The notes beneath the pieces were generated by a model that was not told the DNA's origin, ran no database searches, and was given only the letters and a program-made list of their open reading frames with translations. This document shows, piece by piece, positions 19,301 through 28,039 of a stretch of 64,000 nt of DNA. The translations under genes were made by a program, and so were the position numbers. Origin of the DNA: Gammaproteobacteria bacterium (GTDB lineage: Bacteria > Pseudomonadota > Gammaproteobacteria > Steroidobacterales > Steroidobacteraceae); NCBI GenBank assembly GCA_025359565.1, contig JANYFY010000023.1, positions 1 through 64,000 of the forward strand, given 5' to 3'. Position 1 is the stretch's first letter. Each line of letters opens with the position of its first letter.

Positions 19301-19619
19301 TGAACATACCGATCAACTATACGGTGCATTGTTGACCTTCGAGGGCAAACCCACTGACTATCAGCAAGCAAATGTGGTGGCACTAGAAGCTGAGTATTCG
19401 CGCATTCAGGGTAAATTCGAGCTTTTAATGGCCAAAAATTTGCCTGCGCTTAACAAGGCGTTGGTAGGTGCAGGCCACGCGGCATTAGAAGTTCCCAAGA
19501 ACGACCCTCAGGAAGACGAAACGGATATTGCATCGGCCAATCCCCATGCCGGTCAGATGGACGCGGATATCGTGATGCAGAGTCGTTTGCCAGCTGATTT
19601 TCGCCTCTTAAGATTTTAG
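16371..19619 (+). CDS. Secreted Asp-box (BNR) beta-propeller protein, sortilin/VPS10-like, copy 1
   Basis: The ATG at 16371 has TTAGGA 8 bases upstream; in-frame ATG 16362 and TTG 16350 are alternatives. The 1082-residue product has a signal peptide (VIAVAVGVFAACQGIAG). About a dozen Asp-box motifs of SxDxGxTW type follow, for example SSDGGDTW, TVDGGSHW, SSDAGETW, SDDAGKTW, SKDHGQSW, TQDAGEHW and TRDFGKTW. These build a large double propeller like VPS10/sortilin or xyloglucanase folds. A conserved THGRGIWIIDD closes the propeller, followed by a beta domain and a helical C-terminus. Catalytic residues of glycosidases are not evident. It precedes the TonB receptor by 14 bases and has a paralogue at 21804. 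Confidence 0.8.
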   Translation: MFHTRFVIAVAVGVFAACQGIAGDLAPFSSATISGLGARNIGSATMSGRISAITGFKDPSGRTILYVGAASGGVWKSSDGGTRYKPLFDQESVQSIGSVALDPSNPLNVWVGTGEAWTRNSVSIGGGIYKSSDGGDTWRNVGLPNSERIAKVLVNPKDPNMVYACVAGKLWSDSADRGLYKTVDGGSHWKMILKGANLSTGCASVALDVNNSEVIFASLWDFRRKGWTFRSGGESAETVSGSGLFRSSDAGETWAEITDSKNSGFARKPFGRIAVAVAPSQSNRIYAYVESADSAMYVSDDAGKTWQQRDKSQWMVWRSFYFANLIVDPKNADRVFKTDGALIVSDDAGKSFSAVGGFAGMHGDVHDLWIDPSNPQSIVAGDDGGIWYSYNGGTKWWKGGNLPLSQFYHVSVDNADPYRVYGGLQDNGSWIGATSHPGGITNAQWQTVYGGDGFWVFQDPSDPNYVYAEAQGGFIGRVNRWNYETRDIHPLLNTEDLSRYKKLRFNWNTPIALSPNESGTIYLGSQFLFRSKDHGQSWARISPDLTTNDPAHQKQEQSGGVTVDNSAAEMYETIFSISESPKNSRVIWAGTDDGRLQVTQDAGEHWQDVIANVPDLPKGAWVNWVQASNFDAGTAYAAFDLHTFGDMGTYVYRTRDFGKTWVPLVTPKDSKTVRGYAHVIKQDLKSPGLLFLGTEFGLYVSIDAGERWAQFKGGHIPNVAVRDIAIQPRENDLVLATHGRGIWIIDDITPLRALSAEVLAAEFTMIASRPAIQRLRPSGGEVTGAAVFIGDNSPDGTAIVYYQRARHLYGKLKLEILDSAGKVVADLPADKRPGLNRVIWNMLEKPPRVPPAAQLAGAGTQGARVLPGNYRVRMTNNGKVYESPLVVAIDPAATFTGADREAQHAAAARVKKLFSSESQLMERIVGLRSQLGKAAGLLKKSAGADNVTLLDTQVDAVRKEIVATTEGGAITGEERLREHTDQLYGALLTFEGKPTDYQQANVVALEAEYSRIQGKFELLMAKNLPALNKALVGAGHAALEVPKNDPQEDETDIASANPHAGQMDADIVMQSRLPADFRLLRF

Positions 19620-19633
19620 CGGGTTTTGGTGAT

Positions 19634-21715
19634 ATGCGAATTTCAACTTGTACCGGCCTGTTGGCTCTGGTTTTCAAGTCTGCGCTAACGTTTGGTGGCG
19701 CTGAGGTCGCAGTCTCAGAGCCCGGCGACTCCTTGGTCGTGACGGCGACTCGGACTCCCGAGCCGATGTTGCAAATTCCGGCGGACGTCTCGCTGGTGGA
19801 AGGTTGGGAGTTGCGGGCGCGGGATGCCTTGGATCTGGCGTCGGCGTTGAGCCTGGTGTCGGGCGTGGATGCGCCCGCGGGGGGTGATGCGGGACCTTCA
19901 AGTGCAGTGCCCTCGTTCTGGGGATTGCATGAGTTTGATGCATTTCTACTCGTGGTCGATGGCGTGCCTTGGGGAGGTGCTTTCAACCCCGGCATATCGA
20001 CGCTGGATTTTAATCATATAGAGCGTGTCGAGGTACTAAAGGGTTCGGCACCCGTAATGTACGGTGCAACGTCGTTTGTGGGGGTGATCCAGGCGCTTCA
20101 TTACCCGGCGGGTCAGGCAGCCGATGAAGCTGTTTTGGCGTTGGGTAGCTATGGATCTTTGCGGGGGTCGATTTCCGCTGCACTTCCTTCAAGCAATGAC
20201 TATCAGCAGTCGATTGCAATCGATGTACAAAAACGCAGTTATTCAGATTCACGGGAAGTAGCAGGCAATCAAAATCTGCTTTATCGCGGTGAGTTAAATC
20301 TTGGAGTCGGAAAACTACGCATTGATGCGGGCATTCATTTGGTTCGCGACGTGCCTGGCAGTCCTGTAGGACGTGACGGCTCGGTACTCACGAGTCTTGA
20401 GCCGCTGGATGCCAACTTCAATCCGGCAGACGCAAGGATTGACGAGGACAAATATCAGTTAGTGGTGGGGTATTCGCGACGGGGAGCGTGGGGTAGTTGG
20501 GAGACACTCGCCTCGTATACCTATTCTCGCGTCACCGATATTAGGGGATTTTTGCATTCCGACCTTACGGGTAGTGCGGATACGCAAAATCAGCATCGCA
20601 GTATTGACGACGGCTATTTTGATACTCATTTAGTGAGTAATCCCGCGCCCAGTGTGACATGGGTTGTCGGTGATGATTTGCTCTATGGTTTCGGAAGACA
20701 AAAGACACTGAACAGCAATAGCGCGTATACGGTGCCCTTGGACGGTTCGGTGGTTCCACCATCGACCGGTGATTTGGCTGCCAATGAAATAGTTACCTTG
20801 GCTGATCGACGCCTGTTTTCCGGCCAGTATGCGCAGCTGGATTGGAAGCTTCATAGCGACTGGGATGCGATGGCTGGTATTAGATTGAATGAGGTCGTAG
20901 AGAATAAGGATTCTAGTGATCTTAATTTGCCACCCCCACAGCTAAAAGCGGTGAGCGCACACAAGAGTACGATACGTCTTACGGAGTCTCTCGGCGTTAA
21001 TTATCGCTTTTGGAAAGAGCGTGAGAACGAAGCAGTCGTGTACGCGGATGTACGCACTGCTTTTAAGCCTGCAGCCAATGATTTTGGTCCGGATTTTAGG
21101 CCAAACTTGCTGCAAGCAGAGCAATCACGCAGTGTTGAGGTTGGAATCAAAGGCCAGATAGCCAGTCGGTTGACCTACCAGTGGGAAGCCTTTGAGATGA
21201 GTTTGAGTAATTTGGTAGTGGCAACCGATTCAGGTGCGCTCGCCAATGCCGGTGGCGAAAAATTAAAGGGTATGGATGCGGAGGCCCGCTTTCATCTGAC
21301 ACGGGATTTCGCTGTAGCCGCAGGCGGCTCTTATCACGATGCACGCTATACGGAGTATGCGGTTTTCGACGGTATAAGTGTGATCGATGTTGCCGGACGT
21401 CAATTGCCCCTGTCATCGCATGTGCTCGCAACGCTGGGCGTACTTTTCAACCCGGTCCAGGGCTTGAATGCAAATATAGTGGCCAAGTATGTGGGGCCGC
21501 GTTATTTAGACGCACAAAACGTTGCCGCGGTGGGCGGGTATGTCACGCTGGATGCGAGCATTGGGTTTCGTACGGCTCATAGTCAAATTACTCTGGAGGG
21601 CACCAACCTCAGGAATCAACGGCCACCCGTCACTTCGAGCGAATTCGGAAGTTTATCGTTCTACCGCCTTAACACGCGCGATCTTTGGTTACGCGTGGCA
21701 TACCACTGGAGTTGA
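19634..21715 (+). CDS. TonB-dependent outer-membrane receptor
   Basis: A 693-residue receptor: short signal sequence, a TonB-box-like SLVVTATRTPEP near residue 35, a plug domain (DAFLLVVDGVPWGG, HIERVEVLKGSAPVMYGATSFVGVI), and a 22-strand-type barrel with alternating aromatic strands. It ends WLRVAYHWS, whereas most members end in an aromatic residue. Such receptors import siderophores, vitamins, sugars or peptides using TonB energy. The gene is sandwiched between two Asp-box protein genes on the same strand, and a Tat-exported peptidase is three genes upstream. Its ligand may therefore be peptide-related, though that is inference. Its start is 14 bases after the first Asp-box gene. Confidence 0.88.
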   Translation: MRISTCTGLLALVFKSALTFGGAEVAVSEPGDSLVVTATRTPEPMLQIPADVSLVEGWELRARDALDLASALSLVSGVDAPAGGDAGPSSAVPSFWGLHEFDAFLLVVDGVPWGGAFNPGISTLDFNHIERVEVLKGSAPVMYGATSFVGVIQALHYPAGQAADEAVLALGSYGSLRGSISAALPSSNDYQQSIAIDVQKRSYSDSREVAGNQNLLYRGELNLGVGKLRIDAGIHLVRDVPGSPVGRDGSVLTSLEPLDANFNPADARIDEDKYQLVVGYSRRGAWGSWETLASYTYSRVTDIRGFLHSDLTGSADTQNQHRSIDDGYFDTHLVSNPAPSVTWVVGDDLLYGFGRQKTLNSNSAYTVPLDGSVVPPSTGDLAANEIVTLADRRLFSGQYAQLDWKLHSDWDAMAGIRLNEVVENKDSSDLNLPPPQLKAVSAHKSTIRLTESLGVNYRFWKERENEAVVYADVRTAFKPAANDFGPDFRPNLLQAEQSRSVEVGIKGQIASRLTYQWEAFEMSLSNLVVATDSGALANAGGEKLKGMDAEARFHLTRDFAVAAGGSYHDARYTEYAVFDGISVIDVAGRQLPLSSHVLATLGVLFNPVQGLNANIVAKYVGPRYLDAQNVAAVGGYVTLDASIGFRTAHSQITLEGTNLRNQRPPVTSSEFGSLSFYRLNTRDLWLRVAYHWS

Positions 21716-21803
21716 AGGACATTGAGCGTATTGCTGCGTTTGAACAAATATTTAGTTTATCCTTACGCGCTTAGCGCAAGTTACAGCGTGGCTTAGGTGA
21801 AAT

Positions 21804-24800
21804 ATGCTCATTCAATTTCGTCGGATATTGGCTCACACGGTTTTTGCGGCGTTCGTCGGTTCGCTATTCGGGGTCAGCGAGGGGGCGACCGGTGGGGCGG
21901 TGACGAGCAGCGGCGCAGCTGCAGTCACCGCTGACTTAAGTTGGCGCTTGGTGGGACCGTTTCGTGGAGGCCGAACTCGGGCGGTGACGGGTATACCGGG
22001 CCAGCCTGAGAGTTTTTTGATCGGTGCGGTCAATGGTGGCGTTTGGAAGACCGACGATTACGGCCGTACATGGACACCGCTGTTCGATTCGCAACCGACG
22101 CAATCGATTGGCGCAATTGCGGTTGCGCCCTCCAACTCCCGTGTTATTTATGTGGGGTCGGGTGAAGGTTTGCTGCGTCCCGATTTGTCGGTGGGCAACG
22201 GTATTTATCGATCAGCCGATTCAGGCCAGACTTGGACTCATCTTGCACTTGAGGATGCACAGCAAATTCCGGACCTTGCGGTCGATCCGCGCGATGCGAA
22301 TCACGTGTATGCCGCAGTGCTGGGACATCCGTTTGGCCCGAGTACAGAACGCGGTATTTATCGCTCCTTAGATGGGGGCGGTCATTGGACCCGTGTGCTT
22401 TACCTAGATGAGAACACGGGCGGATCAAGCGTCAAGATTGATCCTTACGATCCGAATACTTTATTCGCGTCCCTATGGAACGTGCGCGCGGGTCCCTGGG
22501 AAGATAACAATGTCTATAACGGTACCTCGGGAGGACTTTATAAGTCTACTGACGGCGGTGACCATTGGCGTCCGTTGAAACGCGGATTGCCGGAGAATCT
22601 TTCGCAGATTGAAATTACTGTAGCCCCTAGCCAACGCAATCGATTGTATGCGACCACAGCGACTAGCGCGCCGGGAGACTATAGTTCGGCGGCGGGTCTT
22701 GGCGTGTATCGGTCGGAAGACGCTGGCGAATCTTGGACGAAGATTACCACCGATCCGCGACCTGCACTACGTATCGGGGGCGGTGATCTTCCCATTATCA
22801 GGGTTGATCCGAGTAATGCCGAGATTTTGTATAGCGCTAGTATTGTCACGATGAAATCGGTTGATGGCGGTGTGCATTGGACCGCACTGCGGGGAGCGCC
22901 GGGTGGCGATGACTATCAGAATTTGTGGATAAGTCCCGATAACCCTCGACATATCGCGCTCGTCGGCGATCAGGGTGCGGTCATTACCGTGAATGGGGGA
23001 GTCACCTGGAGTTCTTGGTTCAATCAACCGACCGCTCAGCTCTACCATGTGGGTGTCACTAACTCCTATCCGTATCGGATTTGTTCCGGCCAACAGGAAA
23101 GCGGTTCGGTGTGCATCGCGAGCCGCGGCAATGATGGCGATATTACGGGACGTGAGTGGCATCCAGTCGGGGTGATCGAGTACGGCTATGTCGTTCCCGA
23201 TCCGCAAGATCCTGAGATTATTTATGGGGCCGGGCGCAATGTAGTGACGCGCACTCACCTGTCGACCGGCCAGGTGCAGGACATAACGCCAATACCCATT
23301 AAAGATACCGACACGCGTACCGATCGGACCGAACCGCTGTTTTTCTCACCGCAACATCCTACCCAGATGTACTACGCGGCTAACCGATTGTATAAGACCA
23401 TTAATGCCGGTGATACATGGAAAGCCATTAGCCCTGATCTTACCCGCATTGATGCGGGTACACCGGCAAGTGTCGGCACGATGCTTAACGCAAAGGCTGC
23501 GAAGCAGCGCGGCGTGATATACGCAGCAAGTCCGTCAATCATCGGGGAAGGGCTCATCTGGGTGGGCACGGATGATGGGCTTATTTGGGTCACTCACAAT
23601 GACGGGCAGGACTGGAAAAATGTGACGCCTCCGGACTTGGGGCCTTGGAGCAAGGTCACGCAAATCGAGGCCTCCCATTTTGATGCGCTGAGTGCATTTG
23701 CGTCGGTGAGCCGACTGCGGGTCGATGATCTCAAGCCGTATCTGTACCGCACCCGAGACGGCGGCAAGAGTTGGCAGCTCATTATCAACGGATTAAACCG
23801 AGATGCGCCCGCTAATACCGTGCGCGAAGATCCCGTGCGCCGTGGTTTGTTATACGTGGGAACGGAGAGTGCTGTATCCGTATCCTTCGACGACGGAGAT
23901 CATTGGAGTTCCCTCCAGTTGAATTTGCCGCATACGTCAGTGCGGGATCTTGTGGTGCATGATCAAGACCTGATTGTGGCAACACATGGGCGTTCTTTCT
24001 GGATTTTGGATGACATTAGCCCATTGCGACAATACTCGGAGCGATTTTTAAAAGAAGAGGCAGTCTTGTTAAAGCCGGCGCAAGCGGTACGAGTAAAGCG
24101 GAGCACCGGTTCAGATACTCCCGTACCTCCCGATGAGCCTTATGGACGCAATCCGCCGGACGGTGCTGTGCTGGACTATTTTTTAGGCAAAGACGTTAAG
24201 GGAAGTGTGGCGATTGAAATATTGGATGCTAGTGGCGCGTTAGTGAGGCGTGTGTCTAGCGATGAGCCTATGGTGTTGAGTCCACAAGATTTGGACCGAG
24301 AGCTCATTCCGAAATATTGGATTCGCATGCAGCCGCCGCCCTCGAATCACGCGGGCTGGCATCGTTGGGTGTGGGATCTGCACTTCGCCGCGCCACATGT
24401 GGCGTTGCGCGGATTTCCTATTTCTGCAGTGCCGGGCGATACGCCATTGGATGCAATAGGGCCTGCGGCTGTGCCGGGTGAGTATCGTGTAGTTTTAAAA
24501 ATAGGCGCTCATCATTGGGAACAACCATTGCACGTGATTGCCGACCCGCGCATTAAACTGCAACCGAATGAACTTGATACTCAACTTAAATTGGCGCAGC
24601 GTCTAGCGAGCGCATTGGATGAAAGTACGAGTGCATTGCTGGCGGCGCGCTCGTTGCGCGGGCAATTGAAGAATATTTCTTCGCCGAGTGATGGGATTGC
24701 GCCCCATGAAGTTAAATCACTCGACCAGAAAATCGCTGCATTGTTAGAGGCTCAAGAAGCCAGCGCGGGTGCAGTGGCGTCTGTGGGTGTTGAGCGCATA

Positions 24801-25034
24801 AATACGGATTTGGGTACACTTTATCACCAGATAACTTCTGCGGATGCAGCACCGACTGCGGCGCAGGTTACGGCCTCAGAGCAAGCTATGCAGAGTTGGC
24901 GGACGGCTGCTGCAACGTGGGTGCACGTGCGTGATGAGATGGTGACTCTAAACAAGAGTTTAAGCAGGGTTCATAAGGCGTTACGCTTAGATCTTGCACC
25001 TCCGCGCGATGCGGAGCAAGCAGACCTAGAGTGA
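21804..25034 (+). CDS. Secreted Asp-box (BNR) beta-propeller protein, sortilin/VPS10-like, copy 2
   Basis: A 1076-residue paralogue of the protein at 16371. It has a Sec signal (ILAHTVFAAFVGSLFGVSEG), then Asp-box motifs such as SADSGQTW, SLDGGGHW, STDGGDHW, SEDAGESW, TRDGGKSW and SFDDGDHW. The closing motif is THGRSFWILDDISPL, in the same place as THGRGIWIIDDITPL in copy 1. After the propeller come a beta domain with PGEYRVVLK and a helical tail (LKLAQRLASALDES). Both copies are nearly the same length and flank a TonB receptor. The stop overlaps the GTG of hemH. No enzyme active site is obvious; proteolytic or ligand-binding roles are both possible. Confidence 0.8.
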   Translation: MLIQFRRILAHTVFAAFVGSLFGVSEGATGGAVTSSGAAAVTADLSWRLVGPFRGGRTRAVTGIPGQPESFLIGAVNGGVWKTDDYGRTWTPLFDSQPTQSIGAIAVAPSNSRVIYVGSGEGLLRPDLSVGNGIYRSADSGQTWTHLALEDAQQIPDLAVDPRDANHVYAAVLGHPFGPSTERGIYRSLDGGGHWTRVLYLDENTGGSSVKIDPYDPNTLFASLWNVRAGPWEDNNVYNGTSGGLYKSTDGGDHWRPLKRGLPENLSQIEITVAPSQRNRLYATTATSAPGDYSSAAGLGVYRSEDAGESWTKITTDPRPALRIGGGDLPIIRVDPSNAEILYSASIVTMKSVDGGVHWTALRGAPGGDDYQNLWISPDNPRHIALVGDQGAVITVNGGVTWSSWFNQPTAQLYHVGVTNSYPYRICSGQQESGSVCIASRGNDGDITGREWHPVGVIEYGYVVPDPQDPEIIYGAGRNVVTRTHLSTGQVQDITPIPIKDTDTRTDRTEPLFFSPQHPTQMYYAANRLYKTINAGDTWKAISPDLTRIDAGTPASVGTMLNAKAAKQRGVIYAASPSIIGEGLIWVGTDDGLIWVTHNDGQDWKNVTPPDLGPWSKVTQIEASHFDALSAFASVSRLRVDDLKPYLYRTRDGGKSWQLIINGLNRDAPANTVREDPVRRGLLYVGTESAVSVSFDDGDHWSSLQLNLPHTSVRDLVVHDQDLIVATHGRSFWILDDISPLRQYSERFLKEEAVLLKPAQAVRVKRSTGSDTPVPPDEPYGRNPPDGAVLDYFLGKDVKGSVAIEILDASGALVRRVSSDEPMVLSPQDLDRELIPKYWIRMQPPPSNHAGWHRWVWDLHFAAPHVALRGFPISAVPGDTPLDAIGPAAVPGEYRVVLKIGAHHWEQPLHVIADPRIKLQPNELDTQLKLAQRLASALDESTSALLAARSLRGQLKNISSPSDGIAPHEVKSLDQKIAALLEAQEASAGAVASVGVERINTDLGTLYHQITSADAAPTAAQVTASEQAMQSWRTAAATWVHVRDEMVTLNKSLSRVHKALRLDLAPPRDAEQADLE

Positions 25035-26047
25035 GTCGACCTGCTGAGCATGTGGCAATTGCGCCAGCGAAGATCGGAGTGTTGCTAGTGAATTTGGGGA
25101 CACCGGATGCGCCGACGGCGAATGCGGTGAGGCGTTATTTGGCTGAATTCCTCTCGGATCGACGCGTGGTCGAATTGCCGGCTATTGTGTGGCAACCGAT
25201 ATTGCGCGGTATTGTATTACTTACACGACCGGCCAAATCCGCCAAGCTCTATGCCAAGGTCTGGGATCATGCGCGAGGTGGATCACCCCTGGCTTTGTTT
25301 ACTGCTGATCAGTCATTAGCATTGCAAGGTGCCTGGGGTGCAGGCGTAGTAGTGGACTATGCTATGCGCTATGGCAATCCTGCGATTCCGCTGGTAATTG
25401 ATCGACTGCGTACACTAGGGGTAGAACGTTTGTTAGTGGTTCCGTTGTACCCGCAATATAGTGCGGCGACCACTGCCACGGTGATGGATGCGGTTGCGGC
25501 GCATTTAAGCCGTATGCGTTGGCAACCGGCTTTGCGGACAGTTCCTCCTTACTATGATGATCCTGCTTATATTGATGCGCTGGTGAAGAGTGTGCGGTCC
25601 CATTTGAGTGGTCTAGACTGGCGGCCTGAGATGATTTTGACGTCCTTTCACGGGATGCCGCGGATTACCTTAATTAAAGGCGATCCCTATCATTGTCATT
25701 GCGCGAAAACAGCGCGGTTATTGCGCGAGGCGCTTGGACTTGAATTGGCACACATGACACATAGTTTTCAGTCGCGCTTTGGAGCACAGGAATGGCTTAA
25801 GCCCTATAGCATAGAGAAAGTTGCTGAGCTGGCTAAGAATGGGGTGAAAAAACTAGTACTCATTGCGCCGGGATTTTCCTCTGACTGTCTGGAAACTTTG
25901 GAGGAAATTCAGCTCGGGCTCGCCGAAGCTTTCCATCGTCATGGGGGCACGGAATTCTCGTATATACCTTGTCTAAATGCGAGCGCGCCGGGTGTTGAAC
26001 TTTTAAAGCGCCTCATAGGGCGGGAACTTCAGGGTTGGCTAGCGTAG
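25031..26047 (+). CDS. hemH: Ferrochelatase
   Basis: HemH inserts ferrous iron into protoporphyrin IX, the last step of haem synthesis. The 338-residue product shows IGVLLVNLGTPDAP at the N-terminus, VPLYPQYSAATTATVMDA, the active-site LTSFHGMPRI, the catalytic region around AHMTHSFQSRFG, and GFSSDCLETLEEI. The GTG start overlaps the stop of the Asp-box gene (GTGA), so it is coupled to that cluster. Whether the coupling has meaning for the receptor's ligand, such as haem or iron, cannot be settled here. Confidence 0.95.
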   Translation: MSRPAEHVAIAPAKIGVLLVNLGTPDAPTANAVRRYLAEFLSDRRVVELPAIVWQPILRGIVLLTRPAKSAKLYAKVWDHARGGSPLALFTADQSLALQGAWGAGVVVDYAMRYGNPAIPLVIDRLRTLGVERLLVVPLYPQYSAATTATVMDAVAAHLSRMRWQPALRTVPPYYDDPAYIDALVKSVRSHLSGLDWRPEMILTSFHGMPRITLIKGDPYHCHCAKTARLLREALGLELAHMTHSFQSRFGAQEWLKPYSIEKVAELAKNGVKKLVLIAPGFSSDCLETLEEIQLGLAEAFHRHGGTEFSYIPCLNASAPGVELLKRLIGRELQGWLA

Positions 26048-26064
26048 CGGGCTGGTAGCGCGGG

Positions 26065-28014
26065 TTAGCATCGCGTTTTTGCGAGTGCTTTAGCGATTTT
26101 GTGTTTGCTTACCGTGGTGCGCGGCACTTTGAAATTAAACCAACTACGGATATCTTCCTCTAGCCCCACACCATGCATGTAATTATAGAGCGCTTTTTTG
26201 AGTGCGCCGCCCAGCGCATCGTGATCGACTCCGCTGGGGTCGTAAAAAGAAATATCGTTTTTTGCAAAGCTAATTGCGGGTAACGGCTGTAGCGTGACCG
26301 AATAGGCGGCAGGATTTTTGCCAACGGGGGAGTGCACGGTGCATGTAAAGCGGTGAAAGAATCCGCTTTGTATACAACCATTGTAAAAAAGTTGTCGTAC
26401 GTATTCCAGCGCATCCACGGTGTCTTGGACGGTTTGAGTCGGAAAACCATACATGAGGTAGGCATGCACTAAAATGCCAGAATCGCTGAACGCTTTGGTG
26501 ACTTTGGCGACTTGTTCGACCGATACACCCTTCTTCATGAGATGTAAGAGTCGATCTGATGCTACCTCCAGTCCGCCCGACACGGCGATGCAGCCGCTTT
26601 TTGCAAGGTGCTGGCAGAGCGCGGAGGTAAAAGTTTTCTCGAAGCGGATATTGCCCCACCAGGAAACTGCGCTGCCGCGGCTGATCAATTCGGTTGCGAG
26701 CGCTTTGAGTGCTTTCGGCGGAGCGGCTTCGTCGACAAAGTGAAAGCCTGTCTGCGCGGTTTCGGCGACGATTGTTTCTATGCGATCCACCAGAGTCTTG
26801 GCGTCTGCTGCGTCATAGCGTGAGATATAGTCTAAGCTCACATCGCAAAAGCTACATTTTTTCCAATAGCAACCGTGCGCTATGGTAAGTTTATTCCAGC
26901 GACCGTCGCTCCATAGTCGATTCATGGGATTGAGCATGTCGAGTAGTGAAAGATAACTGTGGAGAGGCAAACCATCCCATGTGGGAGTACCCACTTCGGC
27001 AAAAGGAATTTCGACTGCGGGATGATTAAAATAGCGAACCTCTTGCGTCTTCCCGTCGCGTATAAAACATCGCACCAGTTCGATGTCGGGACCTTGAGCC
27101 TGCAAGTGGGTCAGTAAAGCGAGCAAGGGGCGTTCGCCGGAATCGAGCGTCACAAAGTCAAAATAATCAAATACGCGAGGCTCGGCGAGTTCGCGAAGTT
27201 CCGTGTTGACGTAACCACCCCCGAGTACAGTTGTAATGTGCGGATAAGTTTTTTTTATGGTTTGCGCAATTCGAAATGCTGCATACACGGAGCCCGGGAA
27301 AGGCACCGATAAAAGTACTACTGTGGGTTGGTGGCGTTCGATACTCGCGGTGGTAAGGGCGATCAGTGTGTTGTCCACTAAGTTCGGTGTCGCGGCCAGG
27401 GCCTCTGCCAATGGATCAAAGGTTGGTTGGCTACTCGCAATTTTTTCGGCATAGCGAACAAATTCGAAGCGGCTGTCCACGCTATCTCGCAATACATCAG
27501 CGAGATCATTTAAATACAGAGTGGCTAAATGCCGCGCACGATCTTGAAGCCCTAAAGTGCCGAATGCCCACGCCAGAGGATCGACGTCGGCCGCGGCGCC
27601 TGCGACCTCGTCACTTAAAAATTCTTCTATGTTTGCGAAACGCGATCCTTCAGGAAGATAGCGGCGGGTAATAATACGATGGGCTAGGGTCGCATTGCGG
27701 CCTTGCAAGAAGGCGATCACGGGGTCGATGGTCGCAAGGTAGCGTGCAAACTCCTTGCGGAAAAAATCGACCCTGGTTGAGGCTTGAGTCGCGGCTTGTA
27801 GTTTAATCAGTCCCGAGCTTGAAAACAGCATCAGAACTAGCGCCAATGCTAGGTCTTCCTGTACGGCATAAAAACCGCGTGAGCGTAAAAATCCTGTCAG
27901 GTAAGCAGTCGATGGGTAGGGTGTGTTGAGCTGTGTCATCGGGGGGATGATGCTGAGAATGCGCACTGACCCCGGTGCTTTAGGCACAATTTTACGAATA
28001 TTTCGAACGAGCAT
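26065..28014 (-). CDS. B12-binding-domain radical SAM protein with unusual CX4CX2C cluster motif
   Basis: The 649-residue product has an N-terminal cobalamin-binding Rossmann-like region (VVLLSVPFPGSVYAAFR, VLGGGYVNTEL, DSGERPLLALL) and a radical SAM barrel beginning LTIAHGCYWKKCSFCDVS. The three cysteines are spaced CX4CX2C rather than the usual CX3CX2C; the DNA there reads cleanly in frame. Later motifs fit the family: VSGGLEVASDRLLHLMKKG and AYLMYGFPTQTVQD. B12 radical SAM enzymes perform methylations and rearrangements in natural product, lipid or cofactor synthesis. The substrate is unknown. It is convergent with hemH and upstream genes on its strand are the rhomboid and SUMF1-like genes. 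Confidence 0.8.
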   Translation of the reverse strand: MLVRNIRKIVPKAPGSVRILSIIPPMTQLNTPYPSTAYLTGFLRSRGFYAVQEDLALALVLMLFSSSGLIKLQAATQASTRVDFFRKEFARYLATIDPVIAFLQGRNATLAHRIITRRYLPEGSRFANIEEFLSDEVAGAAADVDPLAWAFGTLGLQDRARHLATLYLNDLADVLRDSVDSRFEFVRYAEKIASSQPTFDPLAEALAATPNLVDNTLIALTTASIERHQPTVVLLSVPFPGSVYAAFRIAQTIKKTYPHITTVLGGGYVNTELRELAEPRVFDYFDFVTLDSGERPLLALLTHLQAQGPDIELVRCFIRDGKTQEVRYFNHPAVEIPFAEVGTPTWDGLPLHSYLSLLDMLNPMNRLWSDGRWNKLTIAHGCYWKKCSFCDVSLDYISRYDAADAKTLVDRIETIVAETAQTGFHFVDEAAPPKALKALATELISRGSAVSWWGNIRFEKTFTSALCQHLAKSGCIAVSGGLEVASDRLLHLMKKGVSVEQVAKVTKAFSDSGILVHAYLMYGFPTQTVQDTVDALEYVRQLFYNGCIQSGFFHRFTCTVHSPVGKNPAAYSVTLQPLPAISFAKNDISFYDPSGVDHDALGGALKKALYNYMHGVGLEEDIRSWFNFKVPRTTVSKHKIAKALAKTRC

Positions 28015-28039
28015 TAGTTATAGACGAGTTTACGCCGAT

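Noticed and set aside
19450-19995. A 181-codon minus-strand frame
   Set aside because: It is a Pro/Ser/Thr/Ala-rich antisense shadow of the Asp-box gene end and TonB receptor start, with no protein-like features.
22767-23258. A 163-codon minus-strand frame
   Set aside because: Antisense to the second Asp-box gene; no ribosome site or recognisable domain.
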